A stretch of 64,000 bases of DNA from Quercus robur. Lineage: Eukaryota; Streptophyta; Magnoliopsida; Fagales; Fagaceae. Location of the stretch: assembly GCF_932294415.1 (NCBI RefSeq), contig NC_065537.1:50884302-50948301 (forward strand), read 5' to 3'. The notes under the pieces are model-generated. The model was not told the DNA's origin and did not search any database. It saw nothing but the letters and a program-made list of their open reading frames with translations. Position numbers and translations under genes: made by a program. Shown here one piece after another: positions 22,450 to 34,235 of this stretch; position 1 is the stretch's first letter; each line of letters begins with the position of its first letter.

Positions 22450-22855
22450 ATTCTTTGTCAAGCTCAGGTCTTTTATTTTGGTAATAGTGAAATAGTGCGT
22501 TTCATTTAATAGTCCACAACATTTTTGTATTTTTATATCTCTCTCTGGTGCCTTATCTAGTTAGTTATTATTATTAGTCTTTAATTTTTTTCCTTATGTT
22601 TTTAATACTAAAATGGTGGTGGGTATGTTAAAAGACACAAAGAAGAGAGAAATGTATGGTATAAGCTGAGACAATCAATGGGAGATTAATGAGATAACAG
22701 TAAAGTATAAGTTAATGTAAACTTTTGGGTAACAATAAAAAATAATTAATGAAAAGAAGTAAAAAAAAAAAAAAAAAATGCTAGATGCAAAATTAGAGCG
22801 CCATTTGGCAGGACCTCATGTACTCTCGCATGAGGTCTTTACTTATATATATTGA
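21906..22855 (-). mobile_element. Helitron-like non-autonomous element, copy 1
   Basis: On the minus strand it starts TCAATATATATAAGTAAAG at 22855 and ends ACTTACTAG at 21906, with an imperfect hairpin (CCATGC ATC GCACGG) eight bases before the CTAG. It is followed by a T, as Helitrons do when they insert between A and T. There are no inverted repeats and no target duplication. The 5' part holds an inverted pair (CCTCATG ... CATGAGG). Inside is a (CT)n run at 22406-22444. About 80 per cent identical to copy 2. No helicase gene. Confidence 0.65.
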
Positions 22856-23850
22856 CTAGTAAGTTGCTCATGTGATATATAAATAATTTTGTGATATTTT
22901 ATGTAAGATGGTTTTAGAAAATGTTGTACATATATTACAATGAAAAAGTAAACTAAACAAGAGTAAAGAACGTATACATTTTGAGATATTAAAAATTAGT
23001 TTAGTAGTTTCACTGCATATTTGTAGCATTCTCAAGGGAAGATTTAAAAAAATAATAATAATAATGAAACCAAACATAAATGCAAAAGAGTAACAGGACT
23101 ATGAAATTAAAATCAACTAATCCGTGTTATGTTCATAGATTTGAAAGTATGCCTAACTTTCTCACCTCCTTCCACTTATTGATAGTATAATATTAAGACA
23201 TGGTGTGGGAAAGTGTATATGCATGAGTCTTATAGATGATTTAAAAATATCGTGAAAAAAATTTATTCGTAGGGGTTTCAGTGGTTTAATGGTGGTGGGA
23301 GACCAATATGACGGAGGTTGCAATCCCTCAAATTCACCTCTCTCTCTCTCTCTCTCTCTCTTACAAATGTTTTGTCAATCTCAAGTATTTTATTTTGATA
23401 ATAGTGAAACAATGCATTTTATTTAACATTCCACAACATTTTCGTGTCTCTCTATCTCTCCTTAGGTCTTTATTTGGTTAATTATCACTATTTGTCTTCA
23501 AATATTCTTCACAATATTTTCGTATCTCTCTATCTCTCCTCAAGACCTTATCTAGTTAATTATTATTATTAGTTCTCAATTATTATTTTTCTTCTTTTGT
23601 TTTTAATATTAAAATGGTGGGTATGCTAAAAGACATGAAAAAAAGAAGAAGAAAATGTGTGGTATAAATTCAGGCAATTAATGAGTGATTAATGAGATAA
23701 CAATAAAAATAAGTTAACGTGATATTTTGGAAAACAGTAAAAAAAGTTAATGAGAAAAGGCTAAAGAGACTTAATGCAATATTAGAACGCCACATCGAAG
23801 GACTTTATGTTCTCCCGCATAAGGTTTCTGCTTTTATATATATATATTGA
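22856..23850 (-). mobile_element. Helitron-like non-autonomous element, copy 2, head-to-tail with copy 1
   Basis: On the minus strand it starts TCAATATATATATATAAAAG at 23850 and ends CAACTTACTAG at 22856, directly touching the TC start of copy 1 with no host base between. Shared landmarks with copy 1 include TTTTGAGATATTAAAAATTA, GATGGTGGTGGGAG and the CT run (23338-23361). The terminal hairpin is more decayed here. After 23850 a third CTAG end with a better hairpin (GTCCATGC ATT GCACGGAC, 23854-23885) begins another, different or truncated, copy. Confidence 0.65.
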
Positions 23851-24091
23851 TGACTAGTAAGTTGTCCGTGCAATGCATGGACAATGTCTATGGTTTTGCT
23901 AAATTCTGTTTAAATAGTGCAATGAGCTGGCAATGCTGGAAATTTTAGTTAATAAAAGTTTTCAAAAGGCAATGATTTAAACATTCCATCACTTTTCCTG
24001 AACAAATAACACTAGCAAATGTAAAAGAAATTTATCTAAAACTATAAATTTTAAATGAAACTAATTAAAATTATGTGATTTAATGAAGCAT

Positions 24092-24808
24092 ATTCAAAAC
24101 TATTAGCTTTAAATGAAGCTTACTTGAAATTTATCCATACAAAAATTTTAGAAAATGGTTTGATAATTACTGTGTTATATTACAAACTCATATCAATTAC
24201 GGGAATTTTTTTCTTTCACATCAACATTTTTTCTAGAAAAAAGAAAAGAAAAAGAAAAATAGTATTCTTTCACCTAATTATCCTAGTTAAGAACAAGATG
24301 GTGATATTTGTTATCACTATCCCAACCAAATCAAATCTAATAATATTTTTCTTTTAATTTGGATAAGTTTGAGGTAAATTTTATTTAAATCTTATCGTTT
24401 TGGATAAGTTGTTCAACTTTTCAAAGTACATAAAAAGAAGGAAAAAAATGTTGGGAGATCATTGGCTCAGTATTTTACAAAGTTTGTAAATTTCAAATGG
24501 CATAACTAATGATCAAATGTTGTCATTTGTTGGTCCACATTTAAAGAAAATTTTCATAAATTCAAGAGTTTTTTTTTTTTTTTTTTGGGTGATGAATTTT
24601 CTGTAAAGTCTAATAATCTGTACACAGTCAATGCAAAACACATTTTTATCCCGGCAAGAAATATCACTTTAAGAATATATTGATAAAATCAAAAGTCAAC
24701 ACCTTAACAGTAACCACTTTAGATTTTGTCCAGAACTCCAAATAAGAGAAATCATTTCGGTAACTAAAAGACCTTGGGTTAAAGCAACAAGAAAGTAAAA
24801 AAGAGAAG
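24092..24808. repeat. F-box downstream flank, copy 3, ending at the CACTA insertion
   Basis: Matches 16070-16523 and then 14299-14665. At 24808 (after AAAAAAGAGAAGCAG) homology stops. It resumes at 34158 (ACTAGTACATCTCAGTCTAT), which corresponds to 14672. The DUF295 gene at 34236 and this flank were therefore adjacent before the CACTA element inserted. Confidence 0.82.
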
Positions 24809-24879
24809 CAGCTGTGAGTAATATTACAACAACAAAAATAATTAGAGTAATATAAATACTATTGCATCTGTGAGTTGTT

Positions 24880-25275
24880 TTTTTGTTGTAATAGTAACTT
24901 AAATTTATTACATCAATTAAGATTGTTGCAAAAATTACCGTGTTACATCTAAATGTGTTGTTGTAATAACTAAACCTTATTTTATTTTGAAATATATTGA
25001 TGCAATAAGTAACCACTTATTTCACATCAAAATATATTGTTGTAATAGATGAAAAATATACTTTTTGTTGTAATAGTAACTTAAATGTATTACATCAATT
25101 TAAGATTGTTGCAAGAATTACCTTGTCACATCTAAATGTGTTGTTGTAATAGTTAAACCTTATTTCACATCAAAATAATGTTGTTGCAATAAGTAACCAC
25201 TTATTTCACATCAAAATATTGTTGTAATAGGTAAAACCTTGTTTCACATCAAATGAAGTTGTTGTAATAGAGGTC
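24880..25275. repeat. Left subterminal repeats of the CACTA element
   Basis: At least eight copies of a motif like TTGTTGTAATAG or TTGTTGCAATAAG, spaced about 35-50 bp, interleaved with CTTATTTCACATCAAA. The two halves (24890-25050 and 25060-25270) are themselves tandem copies. Confidence 0.8.
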
Positions 25276-25542
25276 AAGAATGGCTTGATGCATTTAGGGG
25301 TTTAAGGCAAAAGCTGAAATTGAGGGTTTTTATATATTTAAAGCAAAAATATACTTTTGATCCCTATATTTTGAGCCAATTTTCATTTTGGTCTCTACTT
25401 TTTTGGAGCGCCTATGTTGGTTCCTCAAAATCAAAAATCATTACCATTTTGGTCACCACTATCATCTCAATAATGGAAATTGTCTACGTAGCAAACCTTC
25501 AATCTAATTAAATTAAATAATAAAATATTTTTTTGTTGCTTT

Positions 25543-25544
<2 letters not shown>

Positions 25545-25593
<49 letters not shown>
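25545..25593. repeat. 49-base T run
   Basis: Uninterrupted T. Just left of it (25335-25500) is a piece resembling the dicot MULE end text (TTTTGATCCCTATATTTTG), and to the right unrelated GC-richer sequence begins, so it may mark the tail of an inserted retroelement. Length in the assembly may be unreliable. Confidence 0.8.
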
Positions 25594-25594
<1 letters not shown>

Positions 25595-25837
25595 GGAAGA
25601 ACACAAGAACATGTTCTTCCCCAAATCAAGACACGTCCAACTGACCCGAGAGCTCTGACGGTCGGCGGTGGGTTATAGATCCCAAAAATCGGCTCCAACG
25701 ATCGATGGCAGGTTATAGATCCAATAAATCAACTTGGTTGACGGGTTTTCTCCTCTAAAACTCGCCTTAACCAACCTGATTGGAACCTTACCAAAATCCG
25801 GCAATTCAAGCTTTTTTTGGCAAGTTTTTGGTCAAAG

Positions 25838-25985
25838 TACTTTAGATCCGATGAGATTTATGCCAGATTCAGGGATATCTCACTGAATCTAGTGAGATCT
25901 TAACTAGATTTAGTGGAAATCTCATCGGATTTAGCGAGATCTCACTAGATCTGGTGAGATCTCCATCAGATTTCGCAAAATTTTG
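25838..25985. repeat. Degenerate minisatellite, ~22-bp unit
   Basis: Six or so imperfect units built on (A/T)GATCTCACTAGATTTAGTG, alternating with inverted forms. Embedded in a GC-richer stretch (25600-26200) with text such as GACCCGTGGACACCC. No gene seen between 25600 and 26850. Confidence 0.6.
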
Positions 25986-26858
25986 TCTAAAATAAACTAT
26001 TTTGGCTGGATTTTTCCACCGTGGACGGTTTGTACCGAACTGACCACTTTCTGGCACAAATCCGACCGCTCTAATCTGACTCCCTCTCCGGTTGGCAACA
26101 GGTTTGAACTTCCTTCACTCGATTCTGTTAGGTTGGTCACGGGTTGGGCACAAACCAGACCCAGACTGACCCGTGGACACCCTTTCAAACCCATAAACCC
26201 AATAAACAAACCAATCTCTAATGAACCCATAAACCTATAAATTTTCTTCGAAAACAAACACAAAAAACCCAACAAATTTAGCTTAAATATAAAATATTAA
26301 ATCCCAAAGCCCATATTTTCTCAAACACAAGCAAAATCATCAAATTTCAAAGTCTAGCAAGCCATACCCCGAAATCTCCAAAGACCCACAACATGCCACA
26401 CCCAAAATCTCCATACTTTTTTCATGTTCTTCTTCCCTAAAACCCATGGCCAAAAGCCCATTTTCCCCATAGACCCAAGCCAAAAACCTATATTCCCTAT
26501 AAATCCATGTCGAAAATCATTCTTCCCCATAAACCCATGTCCGAAAATCGATGATGTGAACTTTCTCTATCTCATGGTCTAATCCAATGGCCGAAACTCA
26601 TGTTTGACGACTCATGGCCACACCCCATCAATTAAACACTATCTTATCATATTTCTCTCTATCTCTCACTCTCTAAATATGACGTTAAAAAAAAAATTAA
26701 ATATTACATAAACTGTTAGGCTATGTGAAGTTTAGTTGTGTTTGATCCGGATGACAACCCGACTTGAAATGATGTTGCATGGTTTTTAATGGCAAATATT
26801 TTTAGGCTTAGTCCATGGAGCGAAGGCTTGGGACCTATCGGCCCAAGCTGTAGCTCTC

Positions 26859-27216
26859 ATTTTGAATCCTATGTGTAGGATATACAAACCGTTTTTTTGG
26901 TGATTAGGGTAGACACAAAATTTGACAAAACATTTCACACTTGTTGATGTGGTAAGTATGATTTTTAGACCCGGATCGTTCAAACAACTTGAAAAGAGAA
27001 AGGTTCAAAGTTTTTAAGGTCGAACCAAGGTTCAACTGAGGTCGATCTGTGACAACGTTATAATTAATATAATAATTATTTAAAAGATAAATAAATTTTT
27101 GGTCCGTTTTGTAGCCCATTGTGAATCCTATGCGCTGGATATAAAAACCATTTTTTTTGGTGATTAGGGTAGACACAAAATTTGACAAAACATTTCACAC
27201 TTGTTGATGTGATAAA
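26859..27216. repeat. Pair of ~100-bp direct repeats
   Basis: 26859-26958 and 27115-27216 share GGTGATTAGGGTAGACACAA, AATTTGACAAAACATTTCAC and ACTTGTTGATGTG. The intervening 150 bp contain CCCGGATCGTTCAAACAACT. Could be the two ends of a small element or a local duplication; no class assigned. Confidence 0.65.
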
Positions 27217-28139
27217 TAAATATATTAAATTAGTAAAAATTGCAAAATTACCTAAAATAATCCAAATAAATATAAAGAATTATCTTTCAAATACATTTCT
27301 TATGTCATAACTTCCATAATGCAAATAAAAAATATTAAATTCTAAGCATAATTGACAATCCAATATTTTCTTTTTTATGCCCATTCAACCATTTGTGAAT
27401 TTAAAAGGAAAAAAAATACAAGTGGAGTGGGCGGATATTGGTTTGTGCCAATTAAAAAATGGGTTATATACAAAAAAGGTTCCCATAATATTTAAGAATT
27501 TTTTTACACAAAGCACAAGTGAGTAATAGTAAAGCAAGCCTTTAATTAGTAGTTAGAGAGTAAAACAAGGCAGTGCAATAGTGTTGAGCCGGATATTGTT
27601 GCATTATTTCGCGGGACAAGATATTGGGTAGCGGGAAAGTTTTATTTGAGAGAAAAAATAGGGGAGCGGGAAAGGTGAATTATTTTCCCAGTTTTTTCTC
27701 ATCTATTCCGTTTTCCCCATATCCTCTCAGTTCCGTGTTTGTCTCCATCCATGATACCGTATCTCAATTTTGAAGTTTATCTCTACTGGCTTGAATTTGG
27801 TTTCTCTCACGCAAACAACCAGAAACTGTCCCAAAAAAAAAAAAAAAATTTTTTGAGAGAGGCAAAAAAAAGAAAAAAAAAAGTGAGATTTGGAGGCAAA
27901 GATGAGAGATTATTGAAGATTGTGATTTGAGGAGCAGCAAAGGAGTTCAATCTCTTTTACTGGGTTTTCTTTGAGGAATTTCAATCTCTCATTCCGGTTG
28001 GCTTGAGAAATTTCTTTGATTTGCAGGTATAATCTTTTGCTTCTCTTTAAATTTAATTTTTATTAATTTGTTTCTAGAGAAGACTTAGGAAAAAAAAAAA
28101 AGAAGAAATTTTACTTTGGATTTTGAGCAGTGAAGTAGA

Positions 28140-29570
28140 ATCAAGTAGCCTGATACAAGAATATAGGTGTTGTTATATTGGAATCTAATTTTTGAAGGTT
28201 TATTGGTGAATGTAAGGTTAAACTTGTGATTTTTTTTTTTTTAAATTCAAATTATATGTGTAGTTTGAATTTATAGAATGCTCTGTGCAAAGATCTATTC
28301 TTTACACTGTTAGTGAGTGGGAAAAGATATTGTTCATGTTTTTGGAGTTATATAGTTGTACTGTAGAATCAAACTGCATTGTAGGGATATAGTGAACTTT
28401 ATTTATTTATTTTTTTAACTATATAATTGGGGCTGTAATTGTGTGTGGTTTATGTGTATTGATAGGTTCAGGGCCGGCTCAAGGCCTAGGCCTAAGGCCC
28501 CACCAAAAAAAAAAATTTTCCTTAGAATAAAAAGGCCCCACTTTTCATAGTTAAAGGCCCAAATTTTTATACAATCATATATATTTTCTAAATGTTGTAC
28601 ATTTTTTTTATTAGTGATATACAAATTTTACTATTGGCTTACAAATTGCCATGTTATTAATAACAAAAAACGTGATATAAACATTTATTAGTTAAATTGA
28701 TGAAGTTTATCAATGAGAGACAATATCACATTATATTTTGAACATTTTATAGTGCTTTTAATTAGCGCATTTTTCTTTTTCATTTCTATTAAGACTCTCA
28801 AAGTACGAGATCAATAGAACCTTAACTTAACTGAAACCCTAAAATATTTCAAAAAGATGTTGCAAATGTGTTAAATCATCAATTATAGATTAATCTCCCC
28901 TAAGAGTTTGAGACTTTGATTTTTGTAAATTAATATCCTACAAAACCATAAACCAAATAATATCTATATCTCTCTCTCTTAAAATCAAAATATAAAATTA
29001 AAAATTAGATTACAACTTTATTTAACTATGCATTGTCTTATATCCAAAATAAAGTATCTTTTTCAATCATAATATATTTTTATTTCTTTTTATTAATATT
29101 TATAATTCAACTATGATATTCAATTCTCTATATGAAATTAACATTAGTCTAATTGGTATTATTTATGTATTTAATGTATCAAATTAACCTTAATTTGATT
29201 AATATTAAATAATTTTGTTTAATTAATATTTACATATTAAAGGCCTCGTATAAATTTTTTGCCTTAGGCCCCAAATTATGTTGGGCCGCCCCTGGATAGG
29301 TTATATTCAAATTAATATACTTGTAGAGATATATGTTTTGTTGCTTTAGAATCCAGTCTTCGAAGATTTTATTGATGAATGTATGGATTAGTAGAGTGCT
29401 CAGTCCAAAGACCTATGCTTTATAATGTGTTAGTGAGTGAGAAATGATTTTTTTTTTCTCTTCATGTTTTTGGAGTTATGTAGTTGTTTTGTTGAATCCA
29501 AGTGCACTATAGGGGGTTAGTGAACTTTGTTTTTATTTTAAATTTGAATTTTGGTTGTTTAAGTGGGTTT
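28140..29570. repeat. Tandem duplication in the CACTA leader intron, split by a hAT
   Basis: 28150-28425 and 29335-29560 are copies (TTATTGGTGAATGTA / TTATTGATGAATGTA, GTTAGTGAGTGGGAAA, TTTTTGGAGTTATATAGTTG). The hAT element lies between them. Confidence 0.7.
28469..29294. mobile_element. Non-autonomous hAT element, 826 bp
   Basis: Ends CAGGGCCGGCTCAA and its near complement TTGGGCCGCCCCTG, flanked by a perfect 8-bp duplication GATAGGTT at 28461-28468 and 29295-29302. The CAGGG...CCCTG ends and the 8-bp duplication are diagnostic of hAT transposons. The GGCCTAGGCCTAAGGCCCC text beside the left end is mirrored by GCCTTAGGCCCC beside the right. The interior is AT-rich without a reading frame. 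It is nested in the CACTA element and so is younger than it. Confidence 0.92.
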
Positions 29571-29649
29571 TTTTTTTTTTTTTGAAAACATTTAAGTGGG
29601 TTTTTAAGCATGTAGCTGTACGATTTTCTTTGCCTTTACTCACATATAT

Positions 29650-30060
29650 TTAAGATGATTTTTGGGGCATTTGATAAATTAATAAACTTTATTGAAAAAG
29701 AAAATCACTAACTAGTTCGCAAGATGTTAACTTAAATGGCATCAATGTCAAGAAAAAGTGCAACAACCAATAAACTTGTCACAATTTAGAGCTAGAAAGG
29801 TCTGTTAAATCAGACATCCATTTAAAAAAGGACCGTAAAAGAATTTTCCTAAGATCGGTTTTACCCTCTCCAAATAGTCCACATAATGCACATTGGTATT
29901 GCATACCAAATATCACTGTTAAGAGGTGTAGCAAACCTCTCCTTCCAACATTCCACCAAATCAAATGATAATGTATTATTGCGGGAATGGTCCTCTTAAT
30001 CTGGGTTATCATGATATTTGCATGTCCTATTAGTTTGAGCATTCTGGCTTCAATATTATG
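29650..30060 (-). mobile_element. L1-type LINE, 3'-terminal fragment
   Basis: The minus strand encodes the very end of a plant L1 ORF2: WYAIPMCIMWTIWR, then after a frame break EGKTDLRKILLRSFFKWMSD, followed by a 3' UTR ending TTTATTAATTTATCAAATG near 29665. Everything upstream is missing. Plant LINEs end with this W-x-x-W-R-E-R...F-L-R-S-L-F-x-W pattern. No clear poly(A) tail or target duplication is visible. Confidence 0.6.
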
Positions 30061-31382
30061 AAGTTATCATGTTTCTAATGTTTCATGGAATTTATTATTG
30101 TAGGCTATCACTTCATCAGGAACAAAGAAAGGTGAGCTGTTTCTGGCTGATGAACCCCTTTAAAATTTATGTTTCCCACTGATGCATGCTGAGCTATATT
30201 AGACCAAATCTTGTTAGTGTAATGTACATGGTCCTTAGGCAGTCAATCAGGATATCAATGGTCACTGCTTTTTTTGTTTACTTTAATGGCATCCTAGCAT
30301 TTTATATATTAATAATTCCAAGGCTTTTGCATCCTCACCAGATCAGAACAAGGTAGGCAAGGGAAGATAGAAGCTTGTCCTCAAAAGCAAGTAGTTAAGC
30401 AAGTGGACTAACACGATCAAGGTTAGTTTTTTCTTGAATGCTAGACTCTTGGATGTTGATGTTTTTGCCTTTTTGGTTGTTCTATTTTCTATATATATAT
30501 TCTTTCTTTTTGTTTAATTTATTGAAAGTGTCGTATATGGTGGAGAATTGCACTAGTTCACTTTAGTTTATTGCTAGTATTAGACTTGATATACTATTAA
30601 AAATAAAACTAGTATTTATTTAATGCTAACAAAATGTAAGTAAAAAAAGATATAAAATAATTATAAAATTAAAATAAAATAAAACAAATGTTACAATTGA
30701 GAAGAAAAAAAGGGCATTGCGGCCAGGGGGCCCTTGGCTCCATGCTTCTAGACTAGTCCACAAATAACACCGCCGCTCTATTGATACCTTGTGAAGATAA
30801 CCATTTTTTTCAAACCATAATCCAATGGGCATTGTATTGAGGTGCTCAGAGATAGTTCAGAGGTACAGAGAGAAAGTGAAAGTGATTGTCACACTCTCAT
30901 TTGACCTGCTTTTTGTCAAACAGATATAGCTTTTACTTAAAAGAAGATATATCAGTGTATATATATGTGTGTTAAGTTAAACTTTGTCGCATGCTTACTA
31001 CCCAGCATGGAGGAATTTGAAAATGTATATTCTGTTTGCTTATGAGCTTAATTAACATATTTTTTGGTTCATGCATGTGGAAAATGACTAAAGAAACAGA
31101 TTAGATGGGGATTCTTATGTTCAAATGGTATAGTTGAATTTGATTTTGCCCTTTTGGTTGTATTTAATTAACCATCCCCTTCTTTCCCTTCCCTTTTCTA
31201 ACTTGAACATGCCATTTTTTGTTGTATGTGGCTTCCATCTTAGCAGCTAAAAATTGTGATTTTTTTTGTTTGATGTGAAACAAAATAGAACCATATAATT
31301 CATTTTATAATTATCCAAGTACTAGACAATTTAGGAACCTAAAGTCTAGAATTTATGTGTTTTGTGTTTATTTACAGTGAAG
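30061..31382 (+). other. CACTA internal non-coding region
   Basis: Probable leader exons and introns of the TNP2 transcript. An acceptor ATTGTAG precedes GCTATCACTTCATCAGGAAC (30104), and an acceptor TTTACAG precedes the TNP2 start (31377). 30610-30850 looks like an unrelated short insert containing GGCCAGGGGGCCCTTGGC. No other gene seen. Confidence 0.45.
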
Positions 31383-32937
31383 ATGTCAATAGATAAGGCT
31401 TGGATGTTTATTAAAGATAGGGGGTCACAAGAATGGCAAAATGGTATGAAAGCATTTCTAGATATGGCTTTTGCCGAAGTAGCAGAGGCAAATACAATTC
31501 GATGTCCATGTCGTAAATGTGTTAATGTGGTTCCTAAGACACGTAATGAGGTAGCACTGGATTTGTGTAAATTTGGAATGGATCAAAACTACAAGATATG
31601 GATCCATCACGGTGAAGAGTGGTATGATGAACCATCTAATGAAAATAGTGGGGGCATAGATAATGAAAGCAATCAGGAAAGAAGTGATGATGCTAGGGCA
31701 TATGAGATGATCAATAATATGATGAGAGCTGAGAACTTGGCTAGTACTACAATTGGTGGAGATGATGATTTGCATATGCGGGATAGTGAGGAACCAAATG
31801 ATAATGCTAAGAAATTCTTACTATTGTTACAGGATGTGGGACAAAAGTTGTACCCTGGTTGTAAAAATTTAACAAAGTTATCATTTGTTATGAGGTTGTT
31901 TCAAATGAAGTGTCTATATGGGTGGAGTAACAAATTAGTTGAGGGATTACTTGAATTTTTAAGGTTTTCATATCCTGATGGCAATTTGGTTCCTGAGTCA
32001 TTTTACAATGCAAAAAAAAAGGATTTGGGATTTAGGACTTGACTATGAAAAGATTGACGCTTGCATTGATGACTGTGTGTTGTATCGAAATGAGTATGCT
32101 GATTTGGAAAAATGTCCAAGATGCAAGAAGTCTAGATGGAAATCGAATGAGAGTAATGGTAATATCATTGGGAAGAAAAAGAACCACAAAAAGGTTCCTC
32201 AAAAGATTCTACGTTATTTTCCATTGACCCCTAGGCTACAAAGATTGTTTTTGACAAAAAATATAGCTTCTGAAATGAGATGGCATAAAGAGGGTAGAGT
32301 AGATGACGGTGTGTTAAGGCATCCAGCTGACTCCATCGCATGGAAACAACTAGATGAGGTTCACTCTTGGTTCGCATTAGACTCTCGTAATGTTCGACTT
32401 GGCCTTGCAAGTGATGGGTTCAACCCCTATGGGGTTATGAGTTCAAGCCATAGTACATGGCCTGTTATGTTAATTCCATATAACTTACCACCATGGATGT
32501 GCTTGAAGCAGCCTTTTTGGATAATGTCCATGATTATACCTGGTCCTACATCACCTGGAAATAACATTGACATTTATCTACAACCATTAATTGATGAATT
32601 AAATCAATTGTGGGAAAATGGTGTCGAGACATATGATGTCTCATTGGAGCAGAATTTTCGTTTGCATGCAGCAATTTTATGGACAATCAATGACTTCCCT
32701 GCATATGCAGTAATGTCTAGATGGAGCACCAAAGGAGGGCTAGCATGTCCATGTTGTCATAAGGATACGGTGTCATTAAGACTTAAGCATGGACAAAAGC
32801 ATTGTTATATGGGTCATCGCAGATTTTTAGAAGCTAATCATAAATGGCGTAGGAATAAAGAAGCATTTGATAACACAAGGGAAACAAGAGAAGCACCAAA
32901 GCCATTATCAAAGACTCCGACAGACTATGCGTGAGGA
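31383..32937 (+). pseudogene. TNP2-type CACTA transposase, truncated
   Basis: ATG at 31383 just after a splice acceptor. The N terminus has the transposase-associated zinc-binding domain (MSIDKAWMFIKDRGSQEW, NTIRCPCRKCVNV, IWIHHGEEWYDEP). The TNP2 (Transposase_21) domain follows: LYPGCKNLTKLSFVMRLFQM, then LGLDYEKIDACIDDCVLYR, DLEKCPRCKKSRW, RWHKEGRVDDGVLRHPADS, NPYGVMSSSHSTWPVMLIPY, ACPCCHKDT and KHCYMGHRRFLEANHKWRRN. A one-base slip in a run of nine A near 32012-32020 shifts the frame between the halves. The gene stops at 32934, just after APKPLS, where TNP2 normally continues for several hundred residues. A different frame there (RLRQTMREEFLAILANQSQ, then GTACAC donor) resembles a C-terminal Transposase_24-like segment, so an internal deletion has fused two genes. 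Confidence 0.85.
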
Positions 32938-33799
32938 ATTTCTGGCAATACTAGCTAACCAATCTCAGGTACACCTATCTTATATAAATTTTTGGTGGGT
33001 TGTTTTGTTGGTGGTGGGTTGTGGAAGTAGGTCATTTTGTTGATGGTGGTTGTTGACAATATATATATATATATATATATATGGTTATGTAGTTTCATAT
33101 AGTTTCTTTTGATTGAGTAAAAATTCTGTTTTGGTGAGTTGATTGTCTAACTTTTTGGCAACTTATTTTTGTGCAAGCATGTGGGATCAATCTGTTCAGG
33201 TTTGAATGTTTTGATTGAGTTAAAAATACTGTTTTGCTGAATTGATTATCTGACTATTTGGCAACTTTTTTCTGTGCAAGCATGTGGGATTAATATATTC
33301 AAGTTGGAAGGACTGAATTGTTTTACTTGTTCAAATTGGATTAAAGGCTTGTTGTTGTTGTTGTTGTATATGATCACTCTTGTGTTTACATTTGTCTCAT
33401 TGTTGGTATCTTTAGGTATTTTCTGGAGCTCATGTCATGGTTTTAAATGGAATTTTTGTAATAATTTCTATGCTTAGAAATTACCAGGAATAGTGTTATA
33501 AATCTGGTCCTCAATTTATACATTTTTTTTTTTTTTTCAATTGTATAGGGTGGAGGCCAATGAAGTGGTTGTGAAGCATGCATGTATATCACTTTTTGAA
33601 GGGAACTTTTCTTACATGTTGCGTATATATTTGTGTATATTTACTTTTGAAACTATGTGTTTGATCGTAATTAACTAAACGAGTTATGTGTATATTTGTG
33701 TTCTTGGACATATCAATTTGATGGAGTACTTTGACTTTTGCATTTATTTAATTTGTATCTTTAAATTTTAGTTCTTAAATATAATGTTTTATACTATAT
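32938..33799 (+). other. CACTA 3' region, non-coding
   Basis: Intron-like T-rich sequence. 33110-33205 and 33215-33305 are a tandem pair (CTGTTTTGGTGAGTTGATTG, TGTGCAAGCATGTGGGAT). An (AT)n run lies at 33059-33082. No gene. Confidence 0.5.
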
Positions 33800-34157
33800 T
33801 ATAATGCCTATATTGCAAGATAGGGTAATAGACAAATTATTTAAAAAAAAAAAAAATCAACCTATTGCAACAAGGTTGTTTGTTGTAATAAGTTATGACA
33901 TTTTTCACAAAACCTTTGAAGCAATAAGCTATTGCCACAAAGTTATTTGTTGTAATAAAGAAGTTATTGCATCAACTTGTTTGTTGCAATATTTAAGATT
34001 TATTGCATCGAGATTTTTTTGTTGTATAAACCTATTGCCTCGGAGTTTATTACAACGGCCTGCAACAACTTTTTCGTTGTTGCAATAATACCTTATTGCA
34101 ACCACTTTGTAGTTATTGCAACGATTTTTTCCATTATAATAGACCTTTTTTCTTGTA
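33800..34157. repeat. Right subterminal repeats and terminus of the CACTA element
   Basis: About ten copies of CCTATTGCAACAA / TTGTTGTAATAA-type motifs in both orientations, ending ATAGACCTTTTTTCTTGTAG. Confidence 0.8.
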
Positions 34158-34235
34158 GGTACTAGTACATCTCAGTCTATTAATTCTCTATAATCAATTA
34201 TAAATCTCTAGCGAGAGAGAGAGGAATTTTCTTAA

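Larger units (their letters stand above)
24809..34157 (+). mobile_element. CACTA (En/Spm) element, ~9.3 kb, defective
   Basis: The right end reads TTTTTTCTTGTAG (33... to 34157 region), whose complement CTACAAGAAAAAA fits the CACTACAAGAAA terminus of CACTA elements. Both subterminal zones (24880-25275 and 33800-34150) are packed with direct and inverted copies of a TTGTTGTAATAG / CTATTGCAACAA motif, the expected transposase-binding repeats. The left terminal CACTA bases are not visible, so that end is decayed. A TNP2-type gene lies at 31383-32937. A leader exon appears to end at 28026 (TTTGCAG/GTATAA). Nested are a hAT at 28469-29294, a LINE fragment at 29650-30060 and a long T run at 25545-25593. 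The extent is supported by the interrupted flank homology. Confidence 0.8.

Noticed and set aside
25513-25698. Lysine-run reading frame on the minus strand
   Set aside because: It is produced by the 49-base T run.
33804-34165. Overlapping frames rich in Cys and Phe at the right end of the CACTA element
   Set aside because: They come from the subterminal TTGTTGTAATA repeats.
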